A DNA stretch of 37,421 nucleotides from Thermoprotei archaeon (GTDB lineage: Archaea; Thermoproteota; Thermoprotei; Thermofilales; B15-G2). Position numbers and translations under genes: made by a program. A model generated the notes under the pieces. It was not told where the DNA came from and made no database searches. It saw only the letters and a list, made by a program, of their open reading frames with translations. The stretch covers positions 1 through 37,421 of the forward strand of contig QMRV01000022.1 of assembly GCA_003649445.1 (NCBI GenBank). Direction: 5' to 3'. This document shows, piece after piece, positions 33,065 to 37,421 of the stretch (position 1 is its first letter; the number at the start of each line of letters is the position of its first letter).

Positions 33065-34047
33065 GTGAGTAAAGTAAAGTTCGGAGTAGTTGGATGTGGT
33101 TTTATTGGAGGCACACACTTAAAGAGCTTCAAGTTGATAGAAAAGGGAGAAGTAGTAGCTGTATGCGATATTATTGAAGAGAGAGCAAAGAAGCTGCTGA
33201 AGAATACAAAGTACCCAAAGTCTATATAGATTTCTACAAGCTCCTCGAAGACAAGGAAATAGACGCTGTTATAATAGGAACTCCTCCCTATCTACATAAA
33301 GAGCAGGCAATAGAGGCTCTCAAGGCAGGAAAGCATGTGTTCTTAGAGAAGCCGATGGCCATTTTTCTTAAAGACGCTATTGAAGTAAGAAATACAGTAA
33401 AGAAAACAGGCTTAAAGCTAATGCTAGGTCTCTGCCTAAGATACCATGGTCTCTTCAGCTATGCTAAAAACCTAGTCAGCGAGCTAGGAGAACCCGTTAA
33501 ACTATGGCATGTGGCTTTAGGGAGAGTACCGACTTACGCCGACTGGATAAAATACAAGGAAAAAAGCGGAGGCATGACATGTGAAAATGGTGTCCACATA
33601 CTAGATTTCTATAGGTGGGTAGCAGGACCTGTAAAGAAAGTCTACGCAGAGCTCACACGCAGCCAAGAAGAAATAACAATAGAAGACAACGCTACAGTAG
33701 TACTTTATCACGAAAACGGCGCCGTAAGCACACTTGTACAAAGCTGGGCTCCAACACATCCATATAGAAGCTGGGGCATAGTCTGCAGAAACGGAACTCT
33801 AAGCATACAAGGATATCTTGACGGACTAATCAAACTAAGTAAAAGAGACGGAACAAGAGAAGAAAAAGAGCGCAAAGAAGATGTTCAGCTAATGTATATT
33901 AAAGAAATGAAGCACTTCATTGAGTGCATACTAAAAGACAAGACTCCTTCAGTAAATGAAGACGAGGGCGTTGAAACACAAAAAATAATAGAAGCAGTAT
34001 ACCTTTCGTCGAAGAAGAAAGAGCCTATAGACATGAGTAGTATCTAG
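33065..34047 (+). pseudogene. Gfo/Idh/MocA sugar dehydrogenase with one frameshift
   Basis: From GTG 33065 the frame reads SKVKFGVVGCGFIGGTHL, the NAD(P)-binding Rossmann motif GxGxxG, up to EERAKK. It then runs out of homology and stops at TAG 33227-33229. From 33193 the frame one base back continues with AAEEYKVPKVYIDFYKLLEDK, AVIIGTPPYLHKEQAI, HVFLEKPMAIFLKDA (the EKP motif) and on to 34047. One base is missing in the A-rich GCAAAGAAG at 33185-33193. The enzyme family oxidises sugars or inositols. The site is not a standard slippery sequence, so loss of function or a sequencing error is more likely than programmed shifting. Without the shift the protein would be about 327 residues, a normal length. 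Confidence 0.85.
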
Positions 34048-35069
34048 GGCTCGAAACTATATTCGGCTATCAAAGGTCCTAGCTCATCTAGCCGCTCCAT
34101 AAGATGGTGCATCTTGAAGAAAATTATTCCATCTAATTTTTCCTCAATACAAGTATCTAGGGAATTTTTAATCTCGTTTACAGTAGGCTTAAGCGAGTCT
34201 ACTGGATGGAGCTGTATTCCAGCAAAAACAGGTTTGCCTGTTAAGTCTTTAACCCATTTAGCGCCTATCATTGCCTCACGCGGAGAAACGCCGTAGTCCA
34301 AGTAATATGTCATCGGGCAGAACAAGTCAACATACTTAGCCAAGTCAGTATAGTTCTGGCCATAATAAAGCGCGCTCGCAGCAAGAGACTTCGGGCTCGT
34401 ATAGTCCTCTGCCTTAGAAGCAATACTCAGCACTACTCCCGGAGCATACTTGTCTATAAGTACTCGTACTTCGTAGACAAAAGAAGAGACTTGTTTCCAC
34501 TTATTTTCAGCCATTCCGCCGTACCTAATGTAGTCCAAGTGTATTCCGTCAACATATTCGCCGGAAGCATTTAGTAAAAGAAACTCTGCTAACACCTTCA
34601 GCAAGTACTTACGGTACTCGTATGAGTCAGGAGAAGCACCTGGATTAGATTCATCTACAAAACACACTGTCCATGCGTGAACATAAATACCGTTCTTGTG
34701 GGCTAGAGGAAGTATTTCAGCAATAACGTTTTTGACAACTGTTCCGCTGACACCCTTTACTAAAACAAAAATGTGTTTGATGCCAAGGCTCTTACAAGTG
34801 TTCACTATTCTCTCTGGACCATATTTTGTGATAGTAGTACCCCAGCACCATACCGCCTTGCCTTTAAGTTCAACTTGAATAGGCTTGCGCGGCTTAATAT
34901 TCTTAAGCTCGTTGAGTACTTCGTAGAGCTCTTCTTCAAGCTTCTTTTCAGACTGCTTGAGCAAGTACGCTCTATATACTAGAAGAGATAATACCAGTAC
35001 TCCTATTAAAGCTAAAGCCGCTAAAAGGAGCTTACTGCGCTGCACTTCATCCACCTCTCTATAAGACAA
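34044..35069 (-). CDS. Membrane-anchored GHL10-like glycoside hydrolase
   Basis: A 341-residue protein with an N-terminal membrane segment (about 12-30), a coiled linker rich in Glu and Lys (33-55) and a TIM-barrel hydrolase domain outside the cell. KAVWCWGTTITKYGPERIVNTCK, IYVHAWTVCFVDES, EYVDGIHLDYIRYGG (the family's catalytic-region motif), LFCPMTYYLDYG and IFFKMHH match the putative glycosyl hydrolase-like 10/15 group. Such enzymes attack cell-surface or environmental glycans; the substrate is not known. Its stop overlaps the stop of the frameshifted sugar dehydrogenase by 4 bases. Lying beside sugar genes supports a carbohydrate role. Confidence 0.78.
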   Translation of the reverse strand: MSYREVDEVQRSKLLLAALALIGVLVLSLLVYRAYLLKQSEKKLEEELYEVLNELKNIKPRKPIQVELKGKAVWCWGTTITKYGPERIVNTCKSLGIKHIFVLVKGVSGTVVKNVIAEILPLAHKNGIYVHAWTVCFVDESNPGASPDSYEYRKYLLKVLAEFLLLNASGEYVDGIHLDYIRYGGMAENKWKQVSSFVYEVRVLIDKYAPGVVLSIASKAEDYTSPKSLAASALYYGQNYTDLAKYVDLFCPMTYYLDYGVSPREAMIGAKWVKDLTGKPVFAGIQLHPVDSLKPTVNEIKNSLDTCIEEKLDGIIFFKMHHLMERLDELGPLIAEYSFEP

Positions 35070-35092
35070 AATACTAGGTATTTTAGTTTCAA

Positions 35093-35152
35093 GAAATATC
35101 AGCTTTGGTACCTTTCTTCATTAACTCAGCTCTCTTCCCTATCATCACTTCC
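35093..35152 (-). ncRNA. C/D box guide sRNA candidate 5
   Basis: Minus strand: box C GTGATGA (35148-35142), 12-base guide (35141-35130), D' CTGA (35129-35126), G, weak C' TTAATGA (35124-35118), 15-base guide (35117-35103), box D CTGA (35102-35099). TATA-like AATAAATATTAGG near 35178-35190 lies at the right distance. C' departs from consensus in two bases. The same bases could code an 18-residue peptide (MIGKRAELMKKGTKADIS), so RNA is not certain. No target was placed. Confidence 0.5.
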
Positions 35153-35206
35153 GAATTTACTTTTAAGACAATAGCCTAATATTTATTGCTATTTATTTCT
35201 ATTTAC

Positions 35207-35413
35207 GTGAAAGTGTTTGTCAAAATGCTTCTATAGGGTAAAACAATTGAAGTAGAGCTTCCCGAAGGAACAGTGCTCAAGGTTCTTTTGAAGAAGCTGA
35301 ACATAAATAGAAACAGGTTTATTGTGATTAAAGATGCTGAAGCAGTTAAAGAAGACTATGTTTTAAAAGACGGAGATAAAATAACTATACTACCTATTGT
35401 ATCAGGAGGCTAA
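35207..35413 (+). pseudogene. MoaD/ThiS-like beta-grasp protein with in-frame TAG at codon 10
   Basis: A 68-codon frame starting at GTG 35207 reads VKVFVKMLL, then TAG (35234-35236), then GKTIEVELPEGTVLKVL, FIVIKDAEAVKEDYVLKDGD and ends KITILPIVSGG. Both ends fit: the N-terminal strand comes before the stop, and the C-terminal Gly-Gly is the thiocarboxylate or conjugation tail of MoaD, ThiS, Urm1 and SAMP proteins. The TAG stands where a charged residue is usual. No in-frame ATG, GTG or TTG near the stop would give a full fold. A nonsense mutation or sequencing error is likely. It is convergent with proS, with 4 bases of overlap. The TATA-like AATATTTATT near 35179 predicts a leaderless GTG start. 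Confidence 0.75.
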
Positions 35414-36876
35414 TAGCTCTTAGCAAAGTAAGCTATATACTTAGCCTTAGAGCCGCAGTATACGCATGGCTTATTTAGTTCTTTAGGCTGGTCGAAGGGT
35501 ATTGCTCTTACAGTAGCTCCTGTCTCTTCCTTTATAGCTTCCTCGCACTCAAGAGTGCCGCACCACGGGGCTACTATGAAGCCTCCTTTAGTTTCTATAA
35601 CTTTCTTGAATTCATTGAAAGTCTCTACATATGTTGTAAACTCCTCTAAAAGCTTTTTAGCCTTATTGAATAATGTTTGCTGGATATCGTCGAGTATTTT
35701 TTCAACATTGTTTATGAAGTCTTCTACATTCACAGTTTCTTTCTTAAGCAGGTCTCGTCTGAAGACAACTACTGTATTGTTCTGAGTGTCTCTAGGGCCT
35801 ATTTCGAGGCGCAGAGGAACTCCCTTCAGCTCCCACTCATAGAACTTCCATCCAGGAGTCTTTTCCTTACGATCATCTACATATACCACGATGTCTTTTT
35901 CTTCGAGTTTCTTTCTTATCTCGTCAATATACTTCATTACGATTTTCTCCTGTTCCTCGTTATAGAAAATAGGTATTATGACTACGTGAATAGGCGCTAT
36001 ACGCGGAGGCAGCACTAGGCCTTTATCGTCACCGTGGACCATTACTAAGGCTCCTATTAGTCTAGTCGAAACTCCCCAAGAAGTCTGCCAGGCATAGTGC
36101 ATTTTACCGTCTCTTCCCGTAAACTTTATTTCAAATGCCTTGGCGAAATTTTGTCCTAAGTGGTGGCTTGTTCCCATTTGAACTGCTCTGCCGTCAGGCA
36201 TTATTGCTTCAAGAGTTGTCGTGTAGAGTGCTCCAGCAAACTTTTCTCCCTCACTTTTCTTGCCTACAATCACCGGTATAGCTAGATAGTTCTCTACGAG
36301 GTCTTTATACACTTGAAGTACTTCCATGACCTGCTTCTCTGCGTCTTCGAAAGTCTCGTGTACTGTATGGCCTTCCTGCCATAGGAACTCTGTTGTCCTT
36401 AAGAAAGGCTTCGTTGACTTTATTTCCCATCTAACTACATTACACCATTGGTTGACTTTTAGAGGAAGGTCTCTCCAGCTTTTAATCCACTTGCTGAACA
36501 TACAGTACATTATTGTCTCGGATGTAGGTCTTATAGCGAGCTTTTCTTGCAGAGGACTGTCTCCTCCATGAGTAACCCAGGCTACTTCAGGTTTAAATCC
36601 CTTGAAGTGCTCAGCCTCTTTTGTTAAAAGGCTTTCAGGTATCAGTGAAGGGAAGTAAACGTTCTTAACACCCATTTTCTTGAACTTCTCGTCAAGAATC
36701 TTCTGGATTTTTTCCCATATAGCGTAACCGTATTCGCGTATTACAATGCAGCCGTGTACTGGAGCATAATCGCAGAGCTCTGCTTTAAGCACTACTTGCG
36801 TATACCACTCTGAAAAGTCTTCACTCTTCTTAACAGAAATACCCAGTAACTTGGTTTTCTCAGACATTTCCTTCAC
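35410..36876 (-). CDS. proS: Prolyl-tRNA synthetase, archaeal/eukaryotic type
   Basis: A 488-residue class IIa synthetase without the bacterial editing insertion, as in archaea and eukaryotes. The N-terminal part has VHGCIVIREYGYAIWEKIQK (motif 1 region) and VNQWCNVVRWEIKSTKPFLRTTEFLWQEGHT (motif 2 region), and GALVMVHGDDKGLVLPPRIAP ends the catalytic core (motif 3). An anticodon domain follows. The C-terminal zinc-binding-like domain shows WCGTLECEEAIKEETG and KPCVYCGSKAKYIAYFAKSY, the usual ending in Tyr. GGAGGTGAAGGAA just before ATG 36876 is a strong ribosome site. The leader of about 125 bases is long for this window and contains an inverted repeat. Confidence 0.95.
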   Translation of the reverse strand: MKEMSEKTKLLGISVKKSEDFSEWYTQVVLKAELCDYAPVHGCIVIREYGYAIWEKIQKILDEKFKKMGVKNVYFPSLIPESLLTKEAEHFKGFKPEVAWVTHGGDSPLQEKLAIRPTSETIMYCMFSKWIKSWRDLPLKVNQWCNVVRWEIKSTKPFLRTTEFLWQEGHTVHETFEDAEKQVMEVLQVYKDLVENYLAIPVIVGKKSEGEKFAGALYTTTLEAIMPDGRAVQMGTSHHLGQNFAKAFEIKFTGRDGKMHYAWQTSWGVSTRLIGALVMVHGDDKGLVLPPRIAPIHVVIIPIFYNEEQEKIVMKYIDEIRKKLEEKDIVVYVDDRKEKTPGWKFYEWELKGVPLRLEIGPRDTQNNTVVVFRRDLLKKETVNVEDFINNVEKILDDIQQTLFNKAKKLLEEFTTYVETFNEFKKVIETKGGFIVAPWCGTLECEEAIKEETGATVRAIPFDQPKELNKPCVYCGSKAKYIAYFAKSY

Positions 36877-36937
36877 CTCCTGGAAGACAAAGGCTTATAG
36901 ACTTAAGCTCTAAAATCTTTTCTACTGAAAAGAAGCT

Positions 36938-36989
36938 AGCGCCAAGTAGCTGAGAGTAGTATGCTTCTAAAGTTATCTTGGTTGGCGCT
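36938..36989 (-). promoter_or_regulatory. Stem-loop in the proS leader
   Basis: Minus strand AGCGCCAA (36989-36982) and TTGGCGCT (36945-36938) are perfectly complementary over 8 bases, with 36 bases between. A TATA box (TTTATATACTTTTGG, about 37024-37038) predicts a transcript from about 37005, so the stem would be in the 5' leader of proS. It could be regulatory or a separate small RNA. GTGATGG (36997-36991) looks like box C, but no D box follows at the right distance. Confidence 0.45.
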
Positions 36990-37065
36990 CCATCACCAGA
37001 CCCCGATATAAATCTATCCAAAAGTATATAAATTTTTCAAATACTCGCTTCTAAATCAAAGTGGA

Positions 37066-37421
37066 CTATCCTGGCTTCACGAGAACTTTTATTATATCCT
37101 TGTCTCTCCTCATAATTCTATTGAAGTATTCTACTATGTCTTCTAGACGTATTACGTGAGATACTAGAGGCTTTACTTTAACTACGCCGCTCGAAAGCAG
37201 TTTCACGGAATCTTCTGTTGTAAAGGGATTCGTAAAAGAGCCCATTATCGTGACTTCCTTTCGGTAAACTATGTACGGAGAGATATTGACTTTAGCCTCT
37301 GGTGGAGCAACACCGAAAACGAGTATTTTCCCGCAGTAGTCAATTACTCTAAGAGCTTGTTCAAGTACCTTAGGGCTACCTGTAGCCTCAATAACTTTAT
37401 CTACGCCTCTACCTTCAGTCA
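37066..37421 (-). CDS. Zinc-type medium-chain dehydrogenase, C-terminal part
   Basis: The open frame runs off the right end and stops at TAG 37068-37066, covering about 118 residues. GRGVDKVIEATGSPKVLEQALRVI, CGKILVFGVAPPEAKV, YRKEVTIMGSFTNPFT and HVIRLEDIVEYFNRIM are typical of the second half of zinc-dependent alcohol, sorbitol and threonine dehydrogenases (MDR superfamily). The catalytic zinc site and the coenzyme loop lie outside the window, so the substrate is open. Sugar genes nearby suggest a polyol or sugar. Confidence 0.8.
   Translation of the reverse strand, partial: TEGRGVDKVIEATGSPKVLEQALRVIDYCGKILVFGVAPPEAKVNISPYIVYRKEVTIMGSFTNPFTTEDSVKLLSSGVVKVKPLVSHVIRLEDIVEYFNRIMRRDKDIIKVLVKPG

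Noticed and set aside
35234..35236. TAG read as pyrrolysine
   Set aside because: TAG ends several intact genes in the window, and no pyl genes are seen.
36991..36997. Box C-like GTGATGG in the proS leader as a sixth C/D RNA
   Set aside because: No D' or D box lies at a proper distance.
1..37421. CRISPR array, rRNA or canonical tRNA genes
   Set aside because: No regularly spaced repeats, no rRNA segments and no intact T-arm motifs were seen on either strand.

Overview
This window reads as the chromosome of a thermophilic archaeon, most likely a member of the Thermoproteota (Crenarchaeota). The evidence is as follows. Promoters have an archaeal TATA box about 25 bases before the start, and many genes look leaderless. 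GTG and TTG starts are common. The proteins are of archaeal type: PheS/PheT, a short ProRS, an XPD/Rad3 helicase, inositol-1-phosphate synthase, a pyruvoyl S-adenosylmethionine decarboxylase, a roadblock protein, a presenilin-like protease and a UPF0278 PIN protein. Several intergenic spaces hold archaeal C/D box guide RNAs, and two of these match my recollection of crenarchaeal 16S rRNA. I cannot name the order or genus.

Layout. Bases 1-3.3 kb hold a broken GH38 alpha-mannosidase and a sugar-isomerase-like TIM barrel. 3.3-7 kb holds an AAA ATPase, a 186-base structured RNA locus, a zinc protease and a phosphoesterase interrupted by one TGA. 7-8.4 kb is AT-rich, with an intact TlpA-like thioredoxin and a decayed second copy. 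8.6-9.3 kb encodes a serine recombinase with a C-terminal zinc ribbon. 9.3-14.7 kb is a co-directional run: inositol phosphate synthase, XPD helicase, roadblock protein, presenilin-like protease and a methyltransferase. 14.6-18 kb runs the other way: a membrane-anchored phosphoesterase, a PP-loop ATPase and the AmmeMemoRadiSam radical SAM enzyme, with a C/D RNA between the last two. 18-19 kb has a small anchored protein and a PIN nuclease. 19-23.9 kb is a complete BMP-type (nucleoside-like) ABC importer. 24-27 kb has speH, a C/D RNA, a Trm9-like methyltransferase, a YkgJ-like protein, an unknown protein and a SpoIIM-like protein. 27-32.3 kb has an enolase-superfamily enzyme (NSAR/OSBS type) with its GNAT partner, then pheT and pheS. 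32.4-37.4 kb has a small membrane protein, a frameshifted Gfo/Idh/MocA dehydrogenase, an exported GHL10-like hydrolase, a C/D RNA, a MoaD/ThiS-like gene with an in-frame TAG, proS, and the C-terminal part of a zinc-type dehydrogenase.

Two themes stand out. First, there are five candidate C/D box RNAs in 37 kb, several with perfect 12-base guide spacing and their own TATA boxes. Second, five reading frames are broken by single stops or frameshifts: GH38, phosphoesterase, TlpA copy, Gfo/Idh and MoaD-like. TAG, TGA and TAA all serve as normal stops next door, so recoding is unlikely. Real gene decay and assembly error both remain possible. I see no clear candidate for a wholly new multi-gene system. 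The best leads are the 4.9-5.1 kb RNA locus, the C/D RNA set, the recombinase-zinc ribbon protein and the presenilin-like protease.
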